Source of the DNA: Vibrio sp. Y2-5
GTDB lineage: Bacteria; Pseudomonadota; Gammaproteobacteria; Enterobacterales; Vibrionaceae
Length of the DNA stretch: 64,000 nucleotides
Reading direction: 5' to 3'
Assembly (NCBI RefSeq): GCF_014596725.1
Contig: NZ_JACVEG010000010.1
Coordinates: 62,001 to 126,000 of the forward strand
Shown piece after piece: positions 17,022-24,926 of this stretch. A model generated the notes under the pieces. It ran no database searches and had not been told where the DNA came from. It saw only the letters and a program-made list of their open reading frames with translations. How positions within the stretch are numbered: the first letter of the stretch is position 1; each line of letters opens with the position of its first letter. The position numbers were made by a program, and so were the translations under genes.

Positions 17022-18254
17022 TCATAGATAATTTTTAAATCCAACGATGGACAGGTTCCCTATACTGGCTTGTTCAATATGTTCACTCCACCAACACATC
17101 ACGGTTCTGCGTCTTTCTAAATAATCAGTTCGGTTATAAACACTTCTTACTTTATTCGAATCTACGTGGGCCAACGCAGCTTCAATAAGGTCTACTTCGA
17201 ATCCTTGATCATTAAGAGTCGTACTCGCTAATGCTCGTAATCCATGAGCAGTAGTGCGGTCTTTAAACCCCATCCTCTTAAGGGCTGCGTTTGCCGTTTG
17301 GCTATTTGCACATTTGTTTTGGGCTCGATCTGCTGGAAACACGTATTCTTTATTTCCACTAATTGGTTTGATTGCTTCCAGCATAGCAATAGTTTGAGGG
17401 GTTAAAGGGACTCTGTGTTCGGTTTTCTTTTTCATTCTTTCTAGAGGAATTGTCCAAATTTTTTGTGTGAAATCTATTTCATCCCAACGAGTTCCTGCTG
17501 CTTCATTCGGTCTTACCATTGTGTGTAATTGCCACTCAATTAGAAATTTTGTTACTCGTTTTGTATTTGAACTATGAATCGTAGCCATTAGCTCCGGAAG
17601 TTGTTCTGGCTTTAAAGAAGGATTGTTTTGCTTTGTTGCTGTTCTGAACGCCGCTTTGATACCGGATATAGGGTTTGCTGTAATCACTCCTGTGTTTACG
17701 GCAAAGTCCATAATCTCATTCAGTCGTTGATTGACTCTTTTTACAGTATCTAGCTTCCCTTGTGCTTCAATTGGACGAATTGCTTCGATGACGATTGGTG
17801 CAGTAATGTTATCAATAGGTATATTTTGTAGAGTTGGAAAAACATGAAGTTCTAAAGATCGCCATATATCAACACCATGATCATGGCTTACCTCGTGTTT
17901 TTTAACCTCGAACCATTTTTGAGCCACTTTCTTTAACGTGCTCTCTAGACTTTCTACTTTTTTTAAGTGTATTGAATCTCTGTGTTCTTTTGGATCGATA
18001 TTAAGAGCAAGTAGCTCTCTTGCTTTGGCCGCTTCTTTTCGCGCATTTGCTAAAGAAAGGTTCGGATAGACACCCAAGCTTAAGTTAGTTCGTTTACCAT
18101 TCGCTGGTTTATGATAATTGAATAACCAACATTTAGATCCATTAGGTTTGATGCGAAGTTTTAGTCCTTGTCCATCAACTAAGGAGTATTCTTTATTTTG
18201 GGGTTTTGCTTCTTTAACTTGTGTTGCATTAAGAGGGGTAGTTTGTCGTGCCAT
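17022..18254 (-). CDS. P4-type tyrosine integrase adjacent to ssrA
   Basis: A 410-residue integrase of the P4/DUF4102 family: LVDGQGLKLRIKPNGSKCW near residue 25, Arg in MVRPNEAA, His-x-x-Arg in AHGLRA, His in LAHVDSNKVR and nucleophile Tyr in SVYNRTDY. It lies 185 bp from the attachment repeat in ssrA, the normal place for the enzyme that made the insertion. The start is set at 18254 (MARQTTPL) because an AAGG site lies 6 bp upstream; an earlier in-frame ATG (18275) overlaps the putative arm-site repeats. Those repeats around the start suggest the integrase controls its own expression. Confidence 0.93.
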   Translation of the reverse strand: MARQTTPLNATQVKEAKPQNKEYSLVDGQGLKLRIKPNGSKCWLFNYHKPANGKRTNLSLGVYPNLSLANARKEAAKARELLALNIDPKEHRDSIHLKKVESLESTLKKVAQKWFEVKKHEVSHDHGVDIWRSLELHVFPTLQNIPIDNITAPIVIEAIRPIEAQGKLDTVKRVNQRLNEIMDFAVNTGVITANPISGIKAAFRTATKQNNPSLKPEQLPELMATIHSSNTKRVTKFLIEWQLHTMVRPNEAAGTRWDEIDFTQKIWTIPLERMKKKTEHRVPLTPQTIAMLEAIKPISGNKEYVFPADRAQNKCANSQTANAALKRMGFKDRTTAHGLRALASTTLNDQGFEVDLIEAALAHVDSNKVRSVYNRTDYLERRRTVMCWWSEHIEQASIGNLSIVGFKNYL

Positions 18255-18255
18255 T

Positions 18256-18316
18256 GGAACACCTTTTAGGAACACTAAAAATGAGAATATTTGTTTGTGT
18301 TCCTAACAGTGTTCCC
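18256..18316. promoter_or_regulatory. Putative integrase arm-type sites, right end
   Basis: Four GTGTTCC elements: two on the plus strand starting at 18296 (TGTGTTCCT) and 18308 (AGTGTTCCC), 12 bp apart, and two on the minus strand at 18256-18263 and 18268-18276, also 12 bp apart. They match the pair at the left island end and lie in the leader of the integrase gene. Confidence 0.65.
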
Positions 18317-18403
18317 AAAACACGGGGACTTTACAATACTTAGAAAAACTTAAAGAGACTTCATATTATCGTAAGTTATTGATTTTTTGTTATGGTAGGT
18401 AAG

Positions 18404-18428
18404 AAAAAAGACGTCCTTAGACGTCTTT
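18404..18428 (-). terminator. Terminator of ssrA supplied by the island
   Basis: A perfect 9-bp stem (18407-18415 with 18420-18428, loop CTTA) with the T-run on the minus strand, 11 bp beyond the tmRNA 3' end. It lies inside the island, so the insertion brought a replacement terminator. Confidence 0.9.
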
Positions 18429-18437
18429 AAACTATGA

Positions 18438-18453
18438 TTTGGTGGAGCTGGCG
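18438..18453. repeat. Attachment-site repeat within ssrA, island right end
   Basis: TTTGGTGGAGCTGGCG, identical to 9081-9096. It covers the acceptor-stem 3' side of tmRNA, so the gene is restored intact after insertion. Confidence 0.93.
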
Positions 18454-18807
18454 GGATTTGAACCCGCGTCCGAAAATCATTCATCATTGGTACTACATGC
18501 TTAGTCGATCTTTAATTTCACCACCCACCTGCGAACCGACACGCTAATGAATGACTATCCTGAATTATAATTCGCTGTTCATCTCTCAGGCGGGAGAATC
18601 CGAGCTAGCTAGTTTGGGTTTGACTCTTTGTAATTCCCCGTCTTACAAGCGGAAGCTAGGGCAAAGAGGCTCTCAGCAGGGTATTAAGCTGCTAGTGCGT
18701 AGTTTTCGTCGTTTGCGACTATTTTTTTGCGGTTTGTTAACGAGGCCTACCGCACCTCGGCATGCACCTCAGACTTCAAAATTCCCGTCGAATCCAGAAT
18801 CAGCCCC
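18440..18807 (-). ncRNA. ssrA: tmRNA (transfer-messenger RNA)
   Basis: On the minus strand the RNA begins GGGGCTGATTCTGGATTCGA (18807 downwards) and ends GCCAGCTCCACCA at 18440, both canonical tmRNA ends. The tag frame at 18716-18684 starts at the resume codon GCA and reads ANDENYALAA followed by TAA, identical to the E. coli proteolysis tag. tmRNA with SmpB frees stalled ribosomes and tags the nascent chain for degradation. The smpB gene lies directly upstream. The 3' end is the target of the island. Confidence 0.98.
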
Positions 18808-18821
18808 AAGGTTGTTGATGC

Positions 18822-18849
18822 ATAGTACCAGAAAAGCATTGCCTGTCTA
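18822..18849 (-). promoter_or_regulatory. ssrA promoter
   Basis: On the minus strand, TAGACA (-35, 18849-18844) and TACTAT (-10, 18827-18822) are separated by 16 bp and lie 15 bp before the mature tmRNA 5' end. This fits transcription of a short precursor trimmed at the 5' end. Confidence 0.6.
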
Positions 18850-18874
18850 GCGCTGTGCGTCTGTTTGGTCAAGA

Positions 18875-19360
18875 TTAACGCAATGAGCTCTTCATTACGC
18901 GTGCTTTCTCTCTTGCCCAATCTTTTTCTTTTAAATCATCACGTTTATCGTGAAGCTTTTTACCTTTCGAAACGCCAACTTTGAGTTTTACCCAAGAGCG
19001 AGACCAGTAAAGAGACAATGCTGTTAAAGTCATACCTTCACGGTTAATTCGACCGAATAGGTTATCGAGTTCACGACGGCTTAATAGCAGTTTACGTACA
19101 CGAGTAGGGTTAGCAACAACATGCGTTGAGGCTTGTTGTAGCGGAGTAATAGTCATCCCAGAAATAAAAGCTTCTCCGTCTCGCATGAAAACGTAGCTTT
19201 CAGCGATATTAGCTTTGCCTTGACGAAGAGATTTAACTTCCCAGCCTTGTAGCTCTAGCCCTGCTTCTACTTCATCTTCAATAAAGTATTCATGGCGAGC
19301 TTTTTTATTAAGCGCGATAGTGTTGCTACCCGCTTTTGTCTTTGAATTTTTCTTTACCAT
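18875..19360 (-). CDS. smpB: SsrA-binding protein SmpB
   Basis: A 161-residue RNA-binding beta-barrel protein that delivers tmRNA to stalled ribosomes. Family motifs present are NKKARHEYFIEDEVEAGLEL near residue 18, VKSLRQGKANIAESY near 42, and the basic C-terminal tail GKKLHDKRDDLKEKDW near 136, which occupies the empty mRNA channel. Length is normal (about 160). It is upstream of ssrA on the same strand with about 70 bp between mature RNA and stop codon. Confidence 0.97.
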   Translation of the reverse strand: MVKKNSKTKAGSNTIALNKKARHEYFIEDEVEAGLELQGWEVKSLRQGKANIAESYVFMRDGEAFISGMTITPLQQASTHVVANPTRVRKLLLSRRELDNLFGRINREGMTLTALSLYWSRSWVKLKVGVSKGKKLHDKRDDLKEKDWAREKARVMKSSLR

Positions 19361-19531
19361 AGTGGGCGCATTATACGGATTTGGTGATTAGATAGGAAAT
19401 GCTTTTCTTTGCGTAGCATAAGGTTAACTGCGCTGCCTAACAAGTGGCAATGTGCAGTTACTTGAGGTGACATAAGTATGACAGTACAATCAGCGCTAAC
19501 CGATATGTCCGGGTAATGATGAGGAGTAAAG

Positions 19532-19963
19532 ATGAAACAAATTAGTCGTTCTGCGTTGGTATCGTTTAGTGCAGAGCAGATGTTTCATTTAGTTAATGAT
19601 GTCGCTCGCTACCCTGAATTCTTGCCGGGTTGCTCAGGTACTCGTGTATTGGAATCATCGCCAGAGGCAATGATAGCATCTGTAGATGTCTCTAAAGCCG
19701 GTATAAGCAAAACATTTACAACATCAAACGAGTTGCGTCATGGCGAATCGATCATGATGAGTTTGGTGGATGGACCGTTTAAAACTTTACGCGGGGGATG
19801 GCATTTCACGCCACTTGACGAACAGGCTTGTAAGGTCGAACTGAAGTTAGAGTTTGAGTTCTCAAGTAAAATGATTGAACTGGCTTTTGGTAAAATTTTT
19901 AATGAGCTAACCGGTAACATGGTTAATGCCTTCACTAAACGCGCAAAACAGGTTTACGCATAA
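19532..19963 (+). CDS. ratA: RatA/PasT, COQ10-START domain ribosome association factor
   Basis: A 143-residue single START/COQ10-like domain (VSFSAEQMFHLVNDVARYPEFLPGC near residue 10, FEFSSKMIELAFGKIFN near 110). E. coli RatA binds the 50S subunit and blocks 70S formation; related proteins act in ubiquinone handling. The ribosome site GGAG is 5 bp from the ATG. Its stop overlaps the start of ratB in a TAATG junction, so the two are translationally coupled. The divergent arrangement with smpB is conserved in gamma-proteobacteria. Confidence 0.93.
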   Translation: MKQISRSALVSFSAEQMFHLVNDVARYPEFLPGCSGTRVLESSPEAMIASVDVSKAGISKTFTTSNELRHGESIMMSLVDGPFKTLRGGWHFTPLDEQACKVELKLEFEFSSKMIELAFGKIFNELTGNMVNAFTKRAKQVYA

Positions 19964-20277
19964 TGAGTATTGAATCGGATATCATCCATGTTGATGTTGT
20001 ATATGCTTTGCCACATGAGCAGCGAGTGATGAATCTTGTGGTAAACAAAGATATGACCGTAGAAGAGATCATTCAGACTTCAGGCATTTTGTCTTTGTAT
20101 CCAGAGATTGATTTGAAAGTAAACAAAGTGGGTGTGTTTAGCCGCAATGTGAAGCTTAACTCAACAGTGCGTGACAGAGACAGAATTGAAATTTATCGCC
20201 CGTTATTGGCTGACCCGAAAGAGATTCGTCGTAAGCGAGTAGAGCAACAAAGAGCTCAAGCAGCCAGTTCGAAATAA
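19963..20277 (+). CDS. ratB: RatB/RnfH family ubiquitin-like protein
   Basis: A 104-residue ubiquitin-like fold protein (UPF0125/RnfH family): VDVVYALPHEQRVMNLVV at the start and VGVFSRNVKLNSTVRDRDRI near 52, then YRPLLADPKEIRRKR. Proposed in some work as the antitoxin partner of RatA/PasT, though this role is debated. It overlaps ratA by one base and ends before a strong terminator. Confidence 0.92.
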   Translation: MSIESDIIHVDVVYALPHEQRVMNLVVNKDMTVEEIIQTSGILSLYPEIDLKVNKVGVFSRNVKLNSTVRDRDRIEIYRPLLADPKEIRRKRVEQQRAQAASSK

Positions 20278-20289
20278 TGTATGTGAATA

Positions 20290-20321
20290 AAAAAGAGCTT
20301 GTATTAAACAAGCTCTTTTTT
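20290..20321 (+). terminator. Terminator of ratAB (works for bamE side too)
   Basis: A 13-bp stem (20290-20302 with 20308-20320), loop ATTAA, with A and T runs at the ends, between convergent ratB and bamE. Confidence 0.92.
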
Positions 20322-20369
20322 GCATTTAAGATCTGAAACTCTGAACAGAAACCTTATTTGAGTATCACT

Positions 20370-20729
20370 CTAGTTGATTCCTTCAAAAAACGAATCACCA
20401 GCGGGGAAGTCACCAGAAACGTTTGTCAAAGTACCCGAAGGGTTGAAATTGACGATAAGGTTTTTTTGCTCAGGATCGTTGTGTCCTTGAGTATGGTGAT
20501 AGATGTAATACCAAGTATCAGGGTAACCATTTTCTACCAACATTGGAGATCCAAGAACGAAACGAACCTGTTCTTTGCTCATACCAAATTTCAATTTATT
20601 TACGGATTCTTGTTCAACATAGTTGCCTTGGTTGATGTCGATTCGATAAACCAATTTTTCTAGTAATGAGCAGCCAGACAAGGTAGTCACTGCTAGGGGA
20701 ATGGCAATCAGCCATTTGGTAAACTGCAT
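20370..20729 (-). CDS. bamE: Outer membrane assembly lipoprotein BamE (SmpA)
   Basis: A 119-residue lipoprotein. The signal peptide ends in lipobox LSGC (Cys about residue 20), and the SmpA/OmlA domain follows: LKFGMSKEQVRFVLGSPML near 47 and WYYIYHH near 73. BamE is an accessory lipoprotein of the Bam complex that inserts beta-barrel proteins into the outer membrane. The ATG at 20729 is preferred to the TTG 6 bp upstream because AGAAG lies at proper spacing. Transcribed alone, downstream of recN on the same strand. Confidence 0.95.
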   Translation of the reverse strand: MQFTKWLIAIPLAVTTLSGCSLLEKLVYRIDINQGNYVEQESVNKLKFGMSKEQVRFVLGSPMLVENGYPDTWYYIYHHTQGHNDPEQKNLIVNFNPSGTLTNVSGDFPAGDSFFEGIN

Positions 20730-20881
20730 ATTCAAACTTCTATAAACCGTAAAATAAAACTCGCAAGATAATAAACAAGCTCACGGCGAATGTAAAAACA
20801 TCAAATCGCTATGAGCTAGTTGAGACTACGAATTTTGAATTTGGTTGCAAAGCGTAGACAAAAAATTGCTACTTTTGTGTT

Positions 20882-22546
20882 CTATGCAGCAATTAATAGC
20901 TCTTTTGCGTTGGCCAATGTGGATTCAGTAATCTGACTACCACCAAGCAAGCGAGCGAGTTCAGTGACTCGTTGCTCGTTATCGAGCTTCATCATTTGCG
21001 TTTCGGTTTTACTGCCTTTGATTTGCTTTGCAACAAACATTTGGTGATGACCGCAACCCGCAACTTGAGGTAAGTGAGTCACGCAAAGAACCTGTGTTGA
21101 TTCCCCCAGTTTTCTCAGCATTTTGCCAACTACAGCCGCAGTCGGACCAGAAATACCCACATCCACTTCGTCGAAGATCAAGCTAGGCGTATCCACTTTT
21201 TGTGCAGTGATCACTTGGATAGCGAGCGATATACGTGATAGTTCACCACCAGATGCTACTTTCGCAATTGGTTGAAGCGGTTGACCTGCGTTAGTTGACA
21301 CCAAGAAGGTTACTGAATCGATTCCTAATGGGGTAGGGTGATCCACTTGGCTATTAATATCAATTTTGAATTGGGCTTTTTCCATGCTCAATTCATGCAT
21401 GCTTTGACTAATCAGTTTATCCAGCTCTTTAGCGTAGCGAATACGAGATTTATTTAACTTCTCTGCTTGAGTAAGAAACTCTTGATACTGTTTTGCTACG
21501 TCAGCTTCCAGTTCTGAGAGTTTTTCATCAGAGCTATCAAGTTGCTCAATTTGCTTTAGTAAGTCTTGATGATGCTGATAAAGCTCTTCAGGGAGAACAT
21601 GATGTTTACGCGAAAGAGACATAATCTTCGAGTAGCGTTCTTCTACATAAGCCATACGCTCAGGATCTACATCAATATGATCGAGATAAGAACGAAGTTC
21701 ATTATTGGCTTCTTCCAACTGAATAATCGCTTCTGCGATCATATTTGGTAGCGTAGCAAGTGAGCTGTCCATTTCAGCCAGTTCAATTAAGGTATGGCTG
21801 GTGGATTGTAATAAGCTGAGTGCATTAACTTCTTCACCTTCATCGATCAAAGTGATCGCTTTCTGGCAGTTCGTTGCAAGATCACCGCTGTTAGATAAGC
21901 GCTTATGCTCTAGTTCTATTTCGCTATACTCTTCTTCACCAATTGCCAATTCGTTCAGCTCTTTGATCTGATATTCCAGTAATTGAAGTTGAGCCTGATT
22001 TTGCTGACGGTTTTCTTTTAGTTGAGTGAGTTGGTTGTTGGCTTGACGCCAATTCTGATAAGAAACACGGGTACTTTTTAGCAAATTGGTATGATTAGCA
22101 TATTGGTCCAACATCGCGAGTTGTTGATCTGATTTCATCAGTTGTTGATGTGCGTGCTGCCCATGAATATTTATCAACAGTTGCCCTAACGCTTTTAGCT
22201 GAGACCCTGGAACCGGGCTACCATTAATAAAAGCTCTTGAACGACCTTCTTTAGTGATGGTTCTGCGTAGAATACAGTCGTTTCCATCGAGCAAGTCGTT
22301 ATCTTCAAGCCAGCGTGTAGCTTGAATGTTATTGTCTAAATTGAACGAGGCACTGACTTCGGTTCTATCTTCACCTTGCCTTACCATGCTGGCTTCTGAT
22401 CGACCACCCAGACATAAACCCAGAGCATCAATTGCGATGGATTTACCTGCACCAGTTTCACCTGTAATCGTTGTCATTCCTTGTGAAAGCTCAAGCTGCA
22501 AAGATTTCACAATAGCAAAGTTGTTCACGCTTAAATGAGCCAGCAT
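20882..22546 (-). CDS. recN: DNA repair protein RecN
   Basis: A 554-residue SMC-like ATPase for double-strand break repair. Walker A GETGAGKSIAIDAL is near residue 30, long coiled coils occupy about 150-400, the ABC signature is GGELSRISLAIQ near 428, and Walker B SLIFDEVDVGISG near 455. The start at 22546 is chosen because AGGTG lies 5 bp upstream and the protein then begins MLAHLSVNNFAIV as in the family; an in-frame ATG 24 bp upstream has no good site. Two LexA boxes lie directly upstream, so it is SOS-induced as in E. coli. Confidence 0.97.
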   Translation of the reverse strand: MLAHLSVNNFAIVKSLQLELSQGMTTITGETGAGKSIAIDALGLCLGGRSEASMVRQGEDRTEVSASFNLDNNIQATRWLEDNDLLDGNDCILRRTITKEGRSRAFINGSPVPGSQLKALGQLLINIHGQHAHQQLMKSDQQLAMLDQYANHTNLLKSTRVSYQNWRQANNQLTQLKENRQQNQAQLQLLEYQIKELNELAIGEEEYSEIELEHKRLSNSGDLATNCQKAITLIDEGEEVNALSLLQSTSHTLIELAEMDSSLATLPNMIAEAIIQLEEANNELRSYLDHIDVDPERMAYVEERYSKIMSLSRKHHVLPEELYQHHQDLLKQIEQLDSSDEKLSELEADVAKQYQEFLTQAEKLNKSRIRYAKELDKLISQSMHELSMEKAQFKIDINSQVDHPTPLGIDSVTFLVSTNAGQPLQPIAKVASGGELSRISLAIQVITAQKVDTPSLIFDEVDVGISGPTAAVVGKMLRKLGESTQVLCVTHLPQVAGCGHHQMFVAKQIKGSKTETQMMKLDNEQRVTELARLLGGSQITESTLANAKELLIAA

Positions 22547-22570
22547 TTTGTCACCTGTGTAATTAAACAA

Positions 22571-22612
22571 TACTGTATAAAGAGACAGTATATACTGTTT
22601 CTTTATACAGTA
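22571..22612 (-). promoter_or_regulatory. Two LexA (SOS) boxes upstream of recN
   Basis: Box 1 (22571-22590) and box 2 (22593-22612) both read TACTG-N10-CAGTA, with CTG-N10-CAG cores at 22573-22588 and 22595-22610, only 2 bp apart. The middle TACAGTATATACTGTA-like sequence between cores adds symmetry. They lie 25-66 bp before the recN start codon and should overlap its promoter. Confidence 0.93.
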
Positions 22613-22650
22613 AAGTGGTGGAAATTAAAAAATGAGTGCCACATTAAATG

Positions 22651-22666
22651 TGTGAACCGAGTCACA
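22651..22666 (+). promoter_or_regulatory. CRP site of the tna operon
   Basis: TGTGAACCGAGTCACA matches the consensus TGTGA-N6-TCACA exactly. It lies about 290 bp before tnaC in the 410-bp gap after recN. Catabolite control of tryptophanase is well known in E. coli. The DNA between the site and tnaC is very AT-rich and contains the promoter, which I cannot fix precisely. Confidence 0.85.
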
Positions 22667-22956
22667 TAAGGTGGCGAATCGCGGGGTGACATAATGACGT
22701 GCTACTTTATATTTTATTATATTTTTTGTTAAAAAATAGAACGTCACATCATCTATCTTTATGGGTGAAAATATTAATTAATTTTTGAATATCTATTACG
22801 AATATTTGAAGATATATTTTTGTGAACTGTAGCTTGTTATCCACTAATTATAGGGATGTTAGTCACATTTACCTTTGGTTTTAATTTACTTGTTTCGTGG
22901 TTTATTAAAAAATATGTGCATCAGTTAACCAACTATAACTCATGATGGAATTAGAT

Positions 22957-23061
22957 ATGACGAACAATCTAAAAAATCTAGATCAGTTATGGTCAAGCTC
23001 ATTAGCTTGGTATACGCACGATTATCAAATTTCTATCCTGCCTTCTTTTACACAATTCTAA
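22957..23061 (+). CDS. tnaC: Tryptophanase leader peptide TnaC
   Basis: A 34-codon frame starting MTNNLKNLDQLW, with a key segment WYTHDYQISILP and ending SFTQF. Trp18, Asp22 (Trp+4) and Ile25 (Trp+7) line up with Trp12, Asp16 and Ile19 of E. coli TnaC. The proline falls at Trp+11 rather than Trp+12 and is followed by five more residues. TnaC senses free tryptophan in the ribosome tunnel and stalls, masking Rho sites and allowing tnaA transcription. TGGA lies 7 bp before the ATG; a weaker in-frame ATG is at 22945. The 215-bp gap to tnaA fits the Rho-dependent attenuator. Identification rests on position and the spacing of key residues. Confidence 0.85.
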   Translation: MTNNLKNLDQLWSSSLAWYTHDYQISILPSFTQF

Positions 23062-23276
23062 TCTTATCTAGTTAGAGCTGCTACGGCTTCTGACTCGGAT
23101 CATCTCGTTAAAATTAAAATTTATAACTATCAAGCGAACTTTATTTATTTGGTTTTCTTGTGACGGTTGTTTATTAAATGTTTTTCTTAAAATTATTTAG
23201 CTATTTAATTAGCGTGTGTCCCCATGCTTAAAATAATAAATAGTTAATATCAGATATAAAATATAAAGGTATTATT

Positions 23277-24695
23277 ATGCAAAACTTCAAACACTTACCA
23301 GAACCATTCCGCATCCGTGTAGTTGAGCCAGTAAGAACAACGACTCGTGAATACCGTGAAGAAGCGATTCTAAAAGCAGGTATGAACCCATTCTTGCTAG
23401 ACAGTGAAGATGTATTCATTGACCTTCTAACCGACAGTGGTACTGGTGCTATTACCCAAAAAATGCAAGCAGCAATGCTGATGGGTGATGAAGCGTACAG
23501 TGGTAGCCGCAGCTACCATGCACTTGCAAATGCCGTTAAAGATATCTTTGGTTACGAGCTAACTATCCCGACTCACCAAGGTCGTGGTGCTGAGCAAATT
23601 TACATCCCGATCCTTATCAAGAAACGTGAGAAAGAGAAAGGTCTAGACCGTTCTAAGATGGTTGCTCTATCTAACTACTTCTTCGATACAACTCAAGGAC
23701 ACACTCAAGTTAACTGCTGTGTCGCGAAAAACGTTTATACAGATGATGCATTCGATACTTCTGTGAATGCTGATTTTAAAGGTAACTTCGATTTAGAAAA
23801 ACTTGAGCTAGCGATTGAAGAAGCGGGTCCAGCCAACGTTCCTTACATTGTAAGTACTATTACTTGTAACTCAGCAGGTGGTCAGCCAGTTTCTATCGCT
23901 AACTTAAAAGCTGTTTACGAAATTGCGAAGAAGTACGACATTCCAGTAATTATGGACTCAGCGCGTTACGCAGAAAATGCTTACTTCATTCAGCAACGTG
24001 AGCCTGGTTACCAAGACTGGACGATCGAAGAAATTACTCGCGAAACATACAAGTACGCTGATGCACTAGCGATGTCTGCGAAGAAAGACGCAATGGTACA
24101 GATGGGTGGCCTACTTTGTTTCAAAGATGAATCAATGATGGATGTTTACACTGAATCTCGTACTCTTTGTGTGGTTCAAGAAGGCTTCCCTACTTACGGT
24201 GGTCTAGAAGGCGGCGCTATGGAGCGTTTGGCTGTAGGTCTATACGATGCTATGCGTCAAGAGTGGCTAGAGTACCGTATCAGTCAGGTTCAGTACCTAG
24301 TTGATGGTCTAGAAGCTATCGGTGTTGTTTGTCAACAAGCAGGCGGTCACGCAGCATTCGTTGATGCGGGTAAATTGCTACCTCATATTCCAGCAGGTCA
24401 ATTCCCTGCACACGCTCTAGCATGTGAGCTATACAAAGTTGCAGGTATCCGTGCAGTTGAAATCGGTTCACTATTACTAGGTCGTGACCCTGCGACAGGT
24501 AAGCAACATGAGTGTCCAGCTGAATTGCTACGTCTAACAATTCCACGTGCAACTTACACGCAAACACACATGGATTACGTTATCGAAGCATTCCAAAAAG
24601 TGAAAGAAAACGCAGCAAACGTTAAAGGCCTTGATTTCACTTACGAGCCACAAGTACTTCGTCACTTCACTGCTCGTTTGAAAGAAGTTGAGTAA
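23277..24695 (+). CDS. tnaA: Tryptophanase
   Basis: A 472-residue PLP-dependent beta-eliminating lyase that cleaves tryptophan to indole, pyruvate and ammonia. PLP lysine lies in SAKKDAMVQMGG near residue 268, the phosphate-binding and active-site segments are THQGRGAEQIY near 98 and MDSARYAENAYF near 225. Length equals the E. coli enzyme (471). Preceded by the tnaC leader and CRP site, and followed by a permease and ridA. Indole is also a signal in Vibrio. Confidence 0.98.
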   Translation: MQNFKHLPEPFRIRVVEPVRTTTREYREEAILKAGMNPFLLDSEDVFIDLLTDSGTGAITQKMQAAMLMGDEAYSGSRSYHALANAVKDIFGYELTIPTHQGRGAEQIYIPILIKKREKEKGLDRSKMVALSNYFFDTTQGHTQVNCCVAKNVYTDDAFDTSVNADFKGNFDLEKLELAIEEAGPANVPYIVSTITCNSAGGQPVSIANLKAVYEIAKKYDIPVIMDSARYAENAYFIQQREPGYQDWTIEEITRETYKYADALAMSAKKDAMVQMGGLLCFKDESMMDVYTESRTLCVVQEGFPTYGGLEGGAMERLAVGLYDAMRQEWLEYRISQVQYLVDGLEAIGVVCQQAGGHAAFVDAGKLLPHIPAGQFPAHALACELYKVAGIRAVEIGSLLLGRDPATGKQHECPAELLRLTIPRATYTQTHMDYVIEAFQKVKENAANVKGLDFTYEPQVLRHFTARLKEVE

Positions 24696-24726
24696 TTAAA
24701 CTGATTACGCAATGTAATTAATATCT

Positions 24727-24757
24727 AGCGCGCCTTTTCCTCTCGTCGAGGCGCGCT
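24727..24757 (+). terminator. GC-rich hairpin after tnaA
   Basis: AGCGCGCCT (24727-24735) pairs with AGGCGCGCT (24749-24757). There is no T-run, so it may pause or stabilise the tnaA message rather than end it fully, allowing read-through to the permease. Confidence 0.6.
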
Positions 24758-24926
24758 CATTATTCTAGTCAATACATTTTTAATATCCATATTCGTATCA
24801 AATATAAATTTTTATTTTTGTTTTTATTTTTATTTATTATCAATAATAGATTTAGGTTTTTATTTTATTTCTATTAATAATAGATTTTATTTTTCCAATT
24901 ACGAAATATTAAGAAGAGACAAAATT

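Larger units (their letters stand above)
9081..18453. mobile_element. Genomic island in ssrA, phage-satellite-like with a defence-type cargo gene
   Basis: A 9.4-kb element bounded by a 16-bp direct repeat of the tmRNA 3' end. At its ssrA end lies a P4-type integrase reading away from ssrA. Next come a second P4-type integrase, AlpA, a VapE-like replication protein and a 33-aa membrane peptide, then a third, different tyrosine recombinase with a partner ORF. At the distal end, facing the other way, is a single P-loop ATPase. The minus-strand genes run head to tail. No capsid, terminase or conjugation gene is seen. The int-alpA-replication order resembles Gram-negative phage-inducible islands. 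ssrA/smpB is also the site of VPI-1 in V. cholerae. Confidence 0.88.

Noticed and set aside
9081..18453. PLE-type V. cholerae satellite
   Set aside because: PLEs use a large serine recombinase; here all recombinases are tyrosine type and no PLE gene is seen.
18551..18850. Plus-strand 99-codon open frame
   Set aside because: It lies antisense to tmRNA over its whole length; the RNA gene explains the sequence.
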